64,000 nucleotides of DNA, taken from positions 1-64,000 of the forward strand of contig CAMJDL010000009.1 in the NCBI GenBank assembly GCA_946404405.1. Reading direction: 5' to 3'. Shown piece after piece: positions 33,475 to 42,331 of this stretch. A program made the translations under genes and the position numbers. The notes beneath the pieces are model-generated. The model was not told the origin of the DNA, ran no database searches, and was given only the letters and a program-made list of their open reading frames with translations. The DNA comes from an uncultured Prevotella sp. (GTDB lineage Bacteria; Bacteroidota; Bacteroidia; Bacteroidales; Bacteroidaceae). Numbering within the stretch: position 1 is the stretch's first letter; each line of letters begins with the position of its first letter.

Positions 33475-34473
33475 ATGGTAAATTACAAAGATTTAGGTCT
33501 CGTCAATACACGCGAGATGTTCAAGAGAGCAGTAGCCGGCGGCTATGCTATCCCCGCTTTCAACTTCAACACAATGGAGCAGATGCAGGCCATCGTTATG
33601 GCTGCCGTTGAGACAAAGTCACCCGTTATCATGCAGGTGTCTAAGGGTGCCCGTAACTATGCCAACGCTACGATCCTCCGCTACATGGCCGAGGGTGCTG
33701 TGGCTTATGCCAAGGAGCTGGGCTGTGAGCATCCTGAGATCGTGCTGCACCTCGACCACGGTGACAGCTTCGAGCTCTGCAAGGACTGCATCGACATGGG
33801 CTTCTCTTCAGTGATGATCGACGGTTCACACCTCCCCTACGAGGAGAACATTGCTCTGGCAAAGAAGGTTGTGGAGTATGCTCATCAGTACGACGTGACC
33901 GTCGAGGCTGAGCTCGGTGTGCTCGCTGGTGTTGAGGATGAGGTCAGCGCTGCTGAGTCTCACTACACCAAGCCTGAGGAGGTTATCGACTTCTCTACCC
34001 GCACAGGTTGCGACTCTCTGGCTATCTCTATCGGTACTTCTCACGGTGCCCACAAGTTCACTCCTGAGCAGTGCACACTCGTGAACGGCGTACTCGTTCC
34101 ACCTCCCTTGGCATTCGACATCCTCGCTGAGATCGAGAAGAAGCTTCCTGGATTCCCCATCGTGCTCCACGGTTCTTCTTCAGTTCCTATGGACGAGGTG
34201 AACACCATCAACCAGTATGGTGGCAAGCTCGAGGCAGCTATCGGTATCCCCGAGGAGCAGCTCCGCAAGGCTTCTAAGAGCGCTGTATGTAAGATCAACA
34301 TCGACTCTGACTCACGTCTGGCTATGACGGCTGCTATCCGTCAGCACCTGGCTGAGCATCCTGGAGACTTCGATCCTCGTCAGTATCTGAAGCCCGCTCG
34401 TGAGAACATGAAGAAGATGTACATCCACAAGATTGTGAATGTGCTCGGTTCTGACGGAAAACTTGCCGAGTAA
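33475..34473 (+). CDS. fba: Class II fructose-bisphosphate aldolase
   Basis: This zinc-dependent enzyme of glycolysis and gluconeogenesis splits fructose 1,6-bisphosphate. The start at 33475 gives MVNYKDLGLVNTREMFKRA; the frame is open further upstream but only over the promoter and repeats. The 332-residue product has the family motifs VLHLDHGDSFELCKDCIDMG (zinc and catalytic residues), VEAELGVLAGVEDEV, AISIGTSHGAHKF and VLHGSSSVPMDEV. Codon choice is strongly biased (GGT, CTC, GAG repeated), as expected for a highly expressed gene. A bidirectional terminator follows. Confidence 0.96.
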   Translation: MVNYKDLGLVNTREMFKRAVAGGYAIPAFNFNTMEQMQAIVMAAVETKSPVIMQVSKGARNYANATILRYMAEGAVAYAKELGCEHPEIVLHLDHGDSFELCKDCIDMGFSSVMIDGSHLPYEENIALAKKVVEYAHQYDVTVEAELGVLAGVEDEVSAAESHYTKPEEVIDFSTRTGCDSLAISIGTSHGAHKFTPEQCTLVNGVLVPPPLAFDILAEIEKKLPGFPIVLHGSSSVPMDEVNTINQYGGKLEAAIGIPEEQLRKASKSAVCKINIDSDSRLAMTAAIRQHLAEHPGDFDPRQYLKPARENMKKMYIHKIVNVLGSDGKLAE

Positions 34474-34572
34474 GCGAATGCAAAATTGAGCTTGCTCATG
34501 CTTTGCTGAGCGTGAGGCAAGTCGACGAAGTCAACTCGCTCAGCAGTAAGATGACAGAAAAGAACAAAAAAA

Positions 34573-34606
34573 GGCGGACGCAAAATTTTGCGCCCGTCTC
34601 TTTTTA
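34573..34606. terminator. Bidirectional terminator between convergent genes
   Basis: GGCGGACGCAAAA and TTTTGCGCCCGTC pair with one mismatch. The stem is flanked by A-tracts on the left and a T-tract on the right, so it can end both the aldolase transcript and the facing gene. Confidence 0.8.
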
Positions 34607-34618
34607 TTATTATTTTTA

Positions 34619-35128
34619 TTACTTGTAGTACTCGATGGTACGAGTCTGTTCCATCTCCTGACCCATCATAGACATCTTACGGCTAATCCAGTTGCCGTGG
34701 TCGTCATACTTATAGTCTGTGTAAGGAGTAGACATGGCCTGACCGCCCATATCCATATCCTGAGTGGCACGTGCACCCTTATCATTATAAGTGAACTTGA
34801 TTTCCATCTCCTGACCCATCATACTCATTGTCTGGCTTACTACCTTGCCATTCGCCCACTTGTACTTCAAGGGCATCTTCTGTCCACGCATTTCCATAGA
34901 AGCAGACTGGATGTAACCGTTTGCATCGTAAACGATATCCGACATGGTGTCGCTCTGCATCTTTCCGTCCTGCGTGAAGTTGATGGTCTGTTGCTGACCC
35001 ATTACAGAAGACTTAATACACTTAACGGGACCAGAAGCCTCGTTAAACTCGATGTCGTGGTACTTGGTTTGTGCTTGAATGGCAAAAGGAATAACCATCA
35101 TTGCCATCATCATGAAAATTTTCTTCAT
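34619..35128 (-). CDS. Methionine-rich exported protein, unknown
   Basis: The 169-residue product has a signal peptide (MKKIFMMMAMMVIPFAIQAQ), without lipobox. The mature part is built from beta-strand repeats with D-x-x-G turns (FTQDGKMQ, YDANGYIQ, YNDKGARA, YDDHGNWI). It is strikingly rich in methionine: the heptad MMGQEME occurs twice (residues 103-109 and 154-160), with close variants VMGQQQ and DMGGQAM. The layout resembles short YD-type exported proteins of Bacteroidales. Methionine clusters can bind copper or be oxidised, but no metal gene is nearby. No function is assigned. Confidence 0.6.
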   Translation of the reverse strand: MKKIFMMMAMMVIPFAIQAQTKYHDIEFNEASGPVKCIKSSVMGQQQTINFTQDGKMQSDTMSDIVYDANGYIQSASMEMRGQKMPLKYKWANGKVVSQTMSMMGQEMEIKFTYNDKGARATQDMDMGGQAMSTPYTDYKYDDHGNWISRKMSMMGQEMEQTRTIEYYK

Positions 35129-35210
35129 AGTTGATACTTAAATTTTGTGTTTAGAAAATAAATACATCAACCCTTAGACGTACCTATTGTAGAAAGGTTT
35201 AATTCTTTTT

Positions 35211-35720
35211 TTATTTTTTGATGGCCAGAAACCGTTCGAACTCACTTTCGAAGTTCGGCGTCAGCACCCCCTGCCCCATCGCCTCGCTAATCTCGGCCAT
35301 CGTCCAGAAGCGGCCACCATCCAGTTCCTCCTTTGAGGGCTGGATAGGCCCGTCGTAAGTCGTACGGTTCACGTACACCAATTCACGTTCGCGCTTGCTG
35401 TCGAACACATATTTGCCAACGAATTCAGGTTTGAAGTCCGTAATGCCCAACTCCTCGCGCACCTCGCGACGCAGTGCCTCTTCTGGTGTCTCGCCATAGT
35501 CTATATGTCCACCTACAGCCGTATCCCACTTACCAGGCTGTATGTCCTTCCACTCTGGTCGTTTCTGCAGATACAGCTCACCTTGACTATTAAAAACATG
35601 CAGATGTACCACCGCATGCAACAATCGCGACCCGTTATGACACTCGCCACGCGTCGCCTGTCCTATCACGGTACCCTCTTCATCGACGATTGGGAACCGC
35701 TCTTGCTCATTATCTTTCAT
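35211..35720 (-). CDS. NUDIX hydrolase
   Basis: The 169-residue product carries a complete Nudix box at residues 71-93 (GHIDYGETPEEALRREVREE with LGI after it), with the glutamates that bind the metal. The N-terminal part (FPIVDEEGTVIGQATRGECH and LLHAVVHLHVFNSQGELYLQ) resembles the YfcD / IPP-isomerase-like group of Nudix enzymes. The exact substrate is not clear from sequence. It has its own -7 box at 35779-35786 and no evident operon partner. Confidence 0.9.
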   Translation of the reverse strand: MKDNEQERFPIVDEEGTVIGQATRGECHNGSRLLHAVVHLHVFNSQGELYLQKRPEWKDIQPGKWDTAVGGHIDYGETPEEALRREVREELGITDFKPEFVGKYVFDSKRERELVYVNRTTYDGPIQPSKEELDGGRFWTMAEISEAMGQGVLTPNFESEFERFLAIKK

Positions 35721-35778
35721 TGTCTCTTTCCAAACTCAGGTCATACGGTGCCTTGCACTATACGACGGATATCGTTCG

Positions 35779-35786
35779 CAAAATTA
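35779..35786 (-). promoter_or_regulatory. -7 promoter box of the Nudix gene
   Basis: TAATTTTG on the minus strand, 59 nt before the start. Confidence 0.5.
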
Positions 35787-35911
35787 AGCATTAATTTCTA
35801 TTCTCACAACAAAATGCGATAAAAAATGATTCCCAGCTCACAGATTAAACCAAAAGAGCAAATCATAGTCTATTATAATAGTATTCATTATTCAATAAAT
35901 TAATCAGTTAA

Positions 35912-36808
<897 letters not shown>

Positions 36809-36819
36809 AATAGATTTGG

Positions 36820-36955
36820 CATAGGGTTGCGTCGTTCTTAGCAAGCTCTAAGCAAGGGGTTGGCAAGGTGATGGCAAGTATTAACAGCTTGCTATAGCTT
36901 GCGAACCCCTTGCCAAATACTTGCCAACCCCTTGCCTAACCTATGCGAATACTTT
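36820..36955. repeat. Inverted island of CAAGGGGTTGGCAAG words
   Basis: GCAAGGGGTTGGCAAGGTGA and GGCAAGTATT on the left face inverted AACCCCTTGCCAAATACTTG and CCAACCCCTTGCC on the right; GCATAGGGTTGCG pairs with the outer AACCTATGCG. The whole 130 nt can fold into one long imperfect foldback directly after the esterase gene. Confidence 0.8.
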
Positions 36956-36970
36956 TGTTTTAGGTTATAG

Positions 36971-37011
36971 AACCACATTGGGCTCGCAGCGAATGCGAGC
37001 CCAATGTGGTT
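36971..37011. terminator. Perfect 18-bp hairpin with GCGAA loop
   Basis: AACCACATTGGGCTCGCA (36971-36988) pairs fully with 36994-37011. No long T-run follows, but the stem is strong enough to act as a transcript end or barrier. Confidence 0.7.
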
Positions 37012-37079
37012 ATTGATATCAAGGTCTTCATTAAAAAGCCAGCTGGGCACGAGAATATCGCACATTAAGTAGAGTATAG

Positions 37080-37176
37080 AAAGTGGATCACGAGAACCGT
37101 CCCGACTTTTCATCTCTCGTAGCAAAACGGCCTTTTACTACGAGCGCACTAAAAGTGCATATACATTCAAATAGAG
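37080..37176. repeat. Composite repeat, copy 1
   Basis: AAAGTGGATCACGAGAACCG TCCCGACTTT (from about 37079) and, about 75 nt on, GAGCCAACCGTTGTGGCTGG (from about 37156). The same two modules recur near 37771-37841 in the other order. Confidence 0.75.
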
Positions 37177-37265
37177 AGCCAACCGTTGTGGCTGGATTAG
37201 TGACGGTAAACTCTAGGTTTAGTTTTGGTAAAGTCGGAGGTTAGTACCAGTAAAGTCGGACTCGC

Positions 37266-37432
37266 AATCTCAAATCTCAAATCTCAGTTAGAAAAAAGGG
37301 TACCATCATTATCCGACTTTCTTTTCAATAGTCTTATAACTTACTAATAATCAATAATATATATAATATATATAATAAGAGGAGATGTGGGGTACCTTTA
37401 AAAAAACAATTGAGATTTGAGATTTGAGATTC
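37266..37432. repeat. Inverted GAGATTTGAGATTTGAGATT words bracketing 120 nt
   Basis: AATCTCAAATCTCAAATCTC (37266-37285) and GAGATTTGAGATTTGAGATT (37412-37431) are inverted tandem words. The enclosed AT-rich stretch has TATATAATATATATAATA. Confidence 0.7.
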
Positions 37433-37770
37433 TTGTCAATCAGTATCTTATCTAAAAGGCTGTATATCAACTGACTACGGGAATCAGCTGGCAGCCTGCG
37501 CTAAGGCTCAGAACCTTAAGAAGGGACAAATTGCACGATAATTCTACTCTAAAAGGCCTGAAAACAGGTGGATTTCTTTCATTTTGATGCTTTCCACTAT
37601 CCGTTTTGTACAAAACAGCGTTTCAAAAAATCGGCGTTCTAATCTCAAATGGAAGGCATTTTGTGGCAAAACAGCGTGTCTTGATTGACTTCATTGTCAG
37701 AAGAAGATAGTTTTTTACGCTCTAGTTAGGAAATAATGATTCTTTAGTTAGAGAGAGAGAAAAAAACAAA

Positions 37771-37841
37771 GGAGCCAGCCGTTGTGGCTGGCTCCCGTGA
37801 GAGAGGATTAAAGTGGATCAGCAGAACCGTCCCGCCTTTCG
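37771..37841. repeat. Composite repeat, copy 2
   Basis: GGAGCCAGCC-GTTGT-GGCTGGCTCC (37771-37795) is a perfect 10-bp hairpin, followed by AAAGTGGATCAGCAGAACCG TCCCGCCTTT (about 37811-37840). Tandem CTCCCGCTTTAATTTTCAAT occurs twice right after it (about 37848-37888). Over 36809-38255 no convincing gene was found; two minus-strand frames (36892-37125, 37744-37971) only translate these repeats. Confidence 0.75.
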
Positions 37842-38007
37842 TAAATGCTCCCGCTTTAATTTTCAATACTCCCGCTTTAATTTTCAATAGGTACGTCTTA
37901 TTTGTCCTTGCTCCATGATGCACATAAATCACAGATTTATCGCTGACAAGTCTAGGATTCGTAGCCTGCAAATCTAGGACTTGTGATTACGCAGCAAGTA
38001 GTTGCAA

Positions 38008-38044
38008 TAACTACGCTTCCTGTTGCAATAGAAAGCGTAGTTAT
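38008..38044. repeat. Inverted ATAACTACGCTT words
   Basis: AATAACTACGCTTCCTGTTG then CAATAGAAAGCGTAGTTATG: AAGCGTAGTTAT pairs with ATAACTACGCTT, and GTTGCAATA occurs twice. It lies about 210 nt ahead of the blaI promoter. Confidence 0.65.
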
Positions 38045-38255
38045 GAAATTTACAAGTATAGTAGTTGGAATTACTCGTATACTTTTATTGTCTGTAAGCG
38101 GATTTCAGAAAAGCAGTGCCATTTCCAGTGAAGCACTTATGTTTTTATCGACTTCACAACAATTCGGAACTGTATTCCCATAGTTCATTCCTGTTTCAAC
38201 TAAAAAAATAGGTTAAAAGATATAGTCGATATTTGGAAGTTGAGAGATAAAGCCA

Positions 38256-38263
38256 TATCTTTG
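38256..38263 (+). promoter_or_regulatory. -7 promoter box of the blaI operon
   Basis: TATCTTTG with TTGG 19 nt upstream. It lies 29 nt before the blaI ATG; BlaI-type repressors usually bind such sites, but no clear TACA-N-TGTA operator is seen. Confidence 0.7.
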
Positions 38264-38292
38264 CGGCATCAAACTAAAAATGTCGTTGGATT

Positions 38293-38652
38293 ATGCAAAA
38301 ATTGACAGGCAAGGAAGAAGAGGTATTGGAGTTGATGTGGCAATTGGGTGAGTGTGCGCCAAAGGATATAGTGGCGCAGTATCCAGAGCCTCAGCCGCAT
38401 GTGAATACCATCGCCACGATGGTGCAGTCATTGGAACGCAAGGGTTACGTGGGGCACCGTCCACAAGGTCGTGGCTTCATCTATTACCCGTTAGTTAGTC
38501 AGGAAGACTATGGCCGTTCGAAACTTGGTGGATTTGTTGACCGCTACTTCAAGCATTCCTACATGGAACTGGTGTCATCGCTGGTTGCTGAGGAGAAGGT
38601 GAGTGAACAGGAATTGGTGGATTTTTTGAAAGAACTGAAAAAACAATCATAG
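38293..38652 (+). CDS. blaI: BlaI/MecI-family transcriptional repressor
   Basis: This winged-helix repressor is cleaved when its partner sensor protease is activated. The 119-residue product has MQKLTGKEEEVLELMWQLGE, the recognition region PHVNTIATMVQSLERKGYVG and HRPQGRGFIYYPLVSQEDYG, and a C-terminal dimerisation helix ending EQELVDFLKELKKQS. The sensor gene starts 3 nt after the stop. It may regulate the operon itself and unlinked genes. No beta-lactamase or PBP gene is adjacent, so its target is not known. Confidence 0.92.
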   Translation: MQKLTGKEEEVLELMWQLGECAPKDIVAQYPEPQPHVNTIATMVQSLERKGYVGHRPQGRGFIYYPLVSQEDYGRSKLGGFVDRYFKHSYMELVSSLVAEEKVSEQELVDFLKELKKQS

Positions 38653-38655
38653 CGT

Positions 38656-40572
38656 ATGGCCGCATTTATCATATATATAATAAGGTGGGCCATAGTGCTT
38701 ACATTGCTCTACTCGCTCTTCGGCCTGTTCCTGAAGCGCGAGACACTACACGGCTTCAATCGCATAGTATTGCTTGCTATTCTTGTGGCGAGTATGGTGC
38801 TTCCACTATGCCAGATAGAAACAGGGAGAAAGAATATCGTGACACAAAGCCGCGAGAAAATCGAATATCAGATTGCGAATGTACAGAACCCTTTGAGTGA
38901 CGATATAAAGCGCATTACCATCACTAACCCTGATAATGGCGTAAAATACACGCACATTCCCATCCGTGATGATGTCAATGCCTACATTCTTATCGCCATA
39001 GTTATCTATCTGACAGGTCTTCTTGCCTGTTGGCTGCGCTACTTTTGGCAACTATCAGCATTGTTGATACTCATACATCGAAGCAAGCGAATGGATGTGG
39101 AAGAACTGCCCAAAGGTGTCCATGCATTAGTTCATCCAGACATAAAGACTCCTTGCAGTTGGATGTGTTGGATGCTATTGAATCCTACAGACATTAACGT
39201 ACGCCCTATCATCAAGCACGAGCTCTCGCATATTCGACTGGGCCATTCATGGGACATACTGCTTTGTGAGTTCACCTGTCGCATGCTCTGGTTCGTGCCC
39301 TTTGTGTGGATGCTTCGACAGGACTTGCGTGATGTACATGAATATCAAGCCGACCGCCGTGTACTTCAAGGCGGTATCAAAGATGAAGAATATCAGCTGT
39401 TATTAATAAAGAAAGCGACCTCTACGGGACTGCAGCCTGTGGTAAATGCTTTGAACCAAAGTCCAATTAAACGAAGATTCAAAATGATGTACCGCAAACC
39501 ATCCCGACGATGGGTGGCCCTGAAAGCCACCTATCTCCTGCCGCTGAGTGCCTTGGCACTCGTGGCCTTCGCCCGTCCGCAAACACTGGGCGAGATTGAA
39601 GAGAAAGTAGAAACGGAAGTCACCAAGGCTGTGGCTACCGTAGTGCAAGACGACGGTGAGCACCAGTCGTCCAATGACGAACCTGCCAAAGCAGAAAAGG
39701 TAGATCCGAGCATGCAACCTGTATTCGTAGCAACAAAAGACACTGTACAAGCTATGGCGGATGCTAACTTGGTAAAAGCAGACCTTGCAGACCAAAGCGA
39801 GGAAGAACTGCGAGTCACCGGTTTGGCCAAATACAGGGAAATCAACGAACTGGTAGACAGCGTGATGCAAGCCGTGGGTGCGCGAAAGCTCTATGAGGGT
39901 ACCTACTATGGTCACTTCCAGCCGAACCTGAACAGCGACACCGTGCGTATCTGCCATGTAAAGGTGCTTGACAAGCAGTCGCAGGTCATCATGGCATCGG
40001 GTATCAGCAGCGTCAGCGGAGATGATCCCTTCGCCTACAACCTGACCCTGCAGGCAGGCACCCGCAAGGACGAGACAGGCTTTTATATCCGCTATCTACA
40101 ACCCGTCAATTCTGACACTCGAAACTACGATAAGCCAAAGAATGACCCAAAAATATTGTCAACTGATAAAGTATTGACGAAAATAGATTTTCTTGGTTCA
40201 GGGCCAGCGGCCATTGAACTGACGAAGAAAGAAACACGATGGTTTATGTATCTAACGGTGAATGTTAAGGATGAAGCTAACGTGATAGAGACGATTAGTA
40301 AGGATGATGGCTTCAAGAAGTGGGCTATCCACGACGTGAGGACAGGCGACAACTACATGTACCGCTCTTTCGACGAATCTTATTTAAAACTTGTGAAGCA
40401 AGAAGAGAATGAAGATGGTAAATATTCTATCTATCAAATGTGTCTTGTCTTTCCGCCATTAGGCAAGAAAGTGGATGAGATAAAGTTTAAACACATTGAG
40501 GAAGAACCAGACCATTTCAAAACCTATCGCTTAAAGGATATTCCTCGCAAACCTCATATTATTACCAACTAA
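38656..40572 (+). CDS. blaR1: BlaR1/MecR1-like M56 family sensor metalloprotease
   Basis: The 638-residue product starts with transmembrane helices (FIIYIIRWAIVLTLLYSLFG, VLLAILVASMVLPL, ILIAIVIYLTGLLACWLRYF). It contains the zinc motif HELSH (residues 188-192) in IKHELSHIRLGHSWD with the third ligand in DVHEYQADRRVL, and a further helix before residue 310 (YLLPLSALALVAFA). The C-terminal ~330 residues are extracytoplasmic, without the penicillin-binding SxxK domain of BlaR1, so the signal is something else. Signal-triggered cleavage of BlaI is the expected mechanism. The lipoprotein gene 6 nt downstream may be part of the sensing pathway. Confidence 0.88.
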   Translation: MAAFIIYIIRWAIVLTLLYSLFGLFLKRETLHGFNRIVLLAILVASMVLPLCQIETGRKNIVTQSREKIEYQIANVQNPLSDDIKRITITNPDNGVKYTHIPIRDDVNAYILIAIVIYLTGLLACWLRYFWQLSALLILIHRSKRMDVEELPKGVHALVHPDIKTPCSWMCWMLLNPTDINVRPIIKHELSHIRLGHSWDILLCEFTCRMLWFVPFVWMLRQDLRDVHEYQADRRVLQGGIKDEEYQLLLIKKATSTGLQPVVNALNQSPIKRRFKMMYRKPSRRWVALKATYLLPLSALALVAFARPQTLGEIEEKVETEVTKAVATVVQDDGEHQSSNDEPAKAEKVDPSMQPVFVATKDTVQAMADANLVKADLADQSEEELRVTGLAKYREINELVDSVMQAVGARKLYEGTYYGHFQPNLNSDTVRICHVKVLDKQSQVIMASGISSVSGDDPFAYNLTLQAGTRKDETGFYIRYLQPVNSDTRNYDKPKNDPKILSTDKVLTKIDFLGSGPAAIELTKKETRWFMYLTVNVKDEANVIETISKDDGFKKWAIHDVRTGDNYMYRSFDESYLKLVKQEENEDGKYSIYQMCLVFPPLGKKVDEIKFKHIEEEPDHFKTYRLKDIPRKPHIITN

Positions 40573-40578
40573 AATGGA

Positions 40579-41217
40579 ATGAGCATGAAGAAAAAGATGA
40601 TTATCATGATTGCAGTAGCTAATGTGCTGGCAGGCTGCCATAGCGTTCAAATAGCCTACGACGATCGCCCGGAGAATAAACAACCCGTGCTGGAGCGTCC
40701 TGCCTGGCCTAACTACGACCTGCATAACGACCGTTCGTTTGCTGCCTTCTCGCACATTCAGACAGCACCAAAGAGTGAAGGACAACATTTGCAAGAGGAA
40801 GACGGTGCATTAACAAGTGGTGCCTATACCCTCTATCGCTGCAAAGATGCCACTTATATGACTTACGACTGGACAGTTCCCAAAGAGCAGGACTGGTTCT
40901 TCTGGCGCTTCACTACGGGCTCAGCACTTATCGATGCAGATACGGGTGACCGCTACCTGTTGCGGCGTGTGGAGCACTTCCCGCTCGACCAGTGTTTCTG
41001 GATATATGGACAGTCGACTGAGACTATTCGGCTCGTTCTGGAATTCCCACCTCTTCCATTGTCGGTAAAGCGTATTCAATGGTACGAGGCTAGTGCAGAG
41101 TCACGCCGCTGGATGGATGGCACAGGCAGTATCACAAAGCCCATCCTTATTGATGACCTGCGCCCTCATGTCAAAGAAAAGCAGCCATCAAAGAAGCAAG
41201 GACGAATTATACGATAA
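40579..41217 (+). CDS. Lipoprotein co-encoded with blaI/blaR1, unknown
   Basis: The 212-residue product has a signal peptide with lipobox (MIIMIAVANVLAGCHSVQIA) and no cytoplasmic features. The mature part is a beta-rich domain (ALTSGAYTLYRCKDATYMTY, WTVPKEQDWFFWRFTTGSAL, DRYLLRRVEHFPLDQCFWIY, RLVLEFPPLPLSVKRIQWYE) with two cysteines, and it ends in a basic tail. A LEFPPLPLSVKRI-like string also appears near the end of the BlaR1 protein (LVFPPLGKKVDEIKF), which hints at a shared fold between sensor and lipoprotein. The start is the ATG at 40579 or the next at 40585. A strong terminator follows. Confidence 0.7.
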   Translation: MSMKKKMIIMIAVANVLAGCHSVQIAYDDRPENKQPVLERPAWPNYDLHNDRSFAAFSHIQTAPKSEGQHLQEEDGALTSGAYTLYRCKDATYMTYDWTVPKEQDWFFWRFTTGSALIDADTGDRYLLRRVEHFPLDQCFWIYGQSTETIRLVLEFPPLPLSVKRIQWYEASAESRRWMDGTGSITKPILIDDLRPHVKEKQPSKKQGRIIR

Positions 41218-41278
41218 ATTAGTTTTTATAATTAGTTATTTATTAAGTAAGTTAAGTAAACGTTATATACCCGGGAAC

Positions 41279-41313
41279 ACTGGAGGCCGCTGCGAAGCTC
41301 CCTCCAGTTTTTT
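41279..41313 (+). terminator. Rho-independent terminator of the blaI operon
   Basis: ACTGGAGG/CCTCCAGT stem (41279-41286, 41301-41308) followed by six T residues. Confidence 0.85.
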
Positions 41314-41329
41314 ATTCTTTCCACCTATT

Positions 41330-41410
41330 ATTTACCAGAGAAACATTGTTTTACTACTAGAGAAACGGCGTTTCGCTTATAGAGAAAGGCCATATCTCTC
41401 TCAGCCAATA
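41330..41410. repeat. AGAGAAA word island
   Basis: CCAGAGAAACATTG, CTAGAGAAACGGCGTTTCGC, ATAGAGAAAGGCC and TCTCTCTCAG: three spaced direct copies of (AG)AGAAA and an AAACG-GCG-TTTCG hairpin. Confidence 0.55.
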
Positions 41411-41448
41411 GGCATCTACGGTTTTAAGGGTTCAACATTGTATATAAA

Positions 41449-41718
41449 TTATACACTTTCATGGGCATAATTCTGATAGTTGCCCAAAATTTGCTCGATA
41501 TGGATAACCTCCGAACAGGCATCCCACGTTACGCCTCCCCCCATAAGATACCAGTTCTCACGTTCTTTGACAGGCATCCTTCTCAACGACGGGAAAGCAG
41601 AAATGGGCATCGTTACAGAACGTCCGTCCTGTAAATCAACCTGAAACTTTCCACGTTTGGGGAATGACAGCCGTTTAATCTTTGGCCTTACATCCCAATA
41701 TCCTTCCTTCTTATACAT
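41449..41718 (-). CDS. DUF2442 domain protein
   Basis: The product is an 89-residue DUF2442 protein: IKRLSFPKRGKFQVDLQDGR, then VTMPISAFPSLRRM and WYLMGGGVTWDACSEVIHIE. DUF2442 proteins are small cytoplasmic proteins often paired with DUF4160 in suspected toxin-antitoxin units. I prefer the ATG at 41718 (MYKKEGYWDVRPKI) over a TTG four codons earlier. A -7 box (TATCTTTG) lies at 41799-41806. The 80 nt between box and gene could encode MPKILLYITAKIIW, which vaguely resembles the start of DUF4160 partners but then runs out of frame, so no partner is called. Confidence 0.7.
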   Translation of the reverse strand: MYKKEGYWDVRPKIKRLSFPKRGKFQVDLQDGRSVTMPISAFPSLRRMPVKERENWYLMGGGVTWDACSEVIHIEQILGNYQNYAHESV

Positions 41719-41798
41719 ATCGTTTGCCAAATGATTTTTGCAGTGATATACAGCAGTATCTTAGGCATTGTCGTTATTTAAATTACTTTTTTACACGG

Positions 41799-41806
41799 CA
41801 AAGATA
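41799..41806 (-). promoter_or_regulatory. -7 promoter box of the DUF2442 gene
   Basis: TATCTTTG on the minus strand, about 80 nt before the chosen start. Confidence 0.6.
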
Positions 41807-41902
41807 GAAATAAAAACGGAAGAATCCAAATTTTTGAGTAAGAAAATTTAGAAGAAGAGTTTTGGAACGTTCTGAAAAGTCAAATCCTCGACGACGAATC
41901 CT

Positions 41903-41965
41903 CGTTCTTCGACGTGGAATTAACGTTCTTCGACGTAAAATTAACGTTCTTCGACGTGGAATGAA
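41903..41965. repeat. Three tandem 21-bp repeats
   Basis: CGTTCTTCGACGTGGAATTA(A) units at 41903-41923, 41924-41944 and 41945-41965 with two or three differences. A partial unit (CGACGACGAATCCTCGTTCT) lies just before. The unit carries no start or stop that would suggest a gene. Confidence 0.85.
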
Positions 41966-42331
41966 CTATAAGTAACGGTTTACAACCTTTTAGTAAGTAG
42001 CAAAAGACCTTTTAGTCAATAGCGAAAGGGCCTTTTGCTTAATTTGGAATAACGCTATGACTAGTTGAAAGAACTATGCTAGTTACGGTAAGAAGTAGCG
42101 TAGTTATTAGAGCTACTAGCTGCGTAATTAATAACATAACCTCACGCGCGCATACTGAAGCCTTCTACGCGTCGAAACGAAGTTACTTTACAGGGGTAAA
42201 GTGACTGACGGAAAGGGGCAGACTCCCATTGCGGCAGGGAGTAAGAGGCCTTCTCGTAACCTTACGGGCCTACCCAAAACACCTTACGGGCCTGCCCAAA
42301 ATACCTTACGCCTATACGCAAAATAGATATG
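41966..42331. repeat. Series of locus-specific word islands, no gene
   Basis: Three different words follow each other: ACCTTTTAGT..GCAAAAGACC..GGGCCTTTTGC (about 41990-42045), CTAGTTGAAAGAACTATGCT/AGTAGCG/ACTAGCTGCG (about 42059-42125), and ACCTTACGGGCCTACCCAAA ACACCTTACGGGCCTGCCC with a last CTTACGCCTATACGCAAAA (42261-42323). Each is repeated directly or inverted. Confidence 0.7.

Noticed and set aside
36892..37125. Minus-strand 77-codon frame
   Set aside because: It runs through the inverted island, the perfect hairpin and the composite repeat, with no promoter or family likeness.
37744..37971. Minus-strand 75-codon frame
   Set aside because: It mostly encodes the tandem CTCCCGCTTTAATTTTCAAT repeat (LKIKAGVLKIKAG) and shows no protein-like conservation signal.
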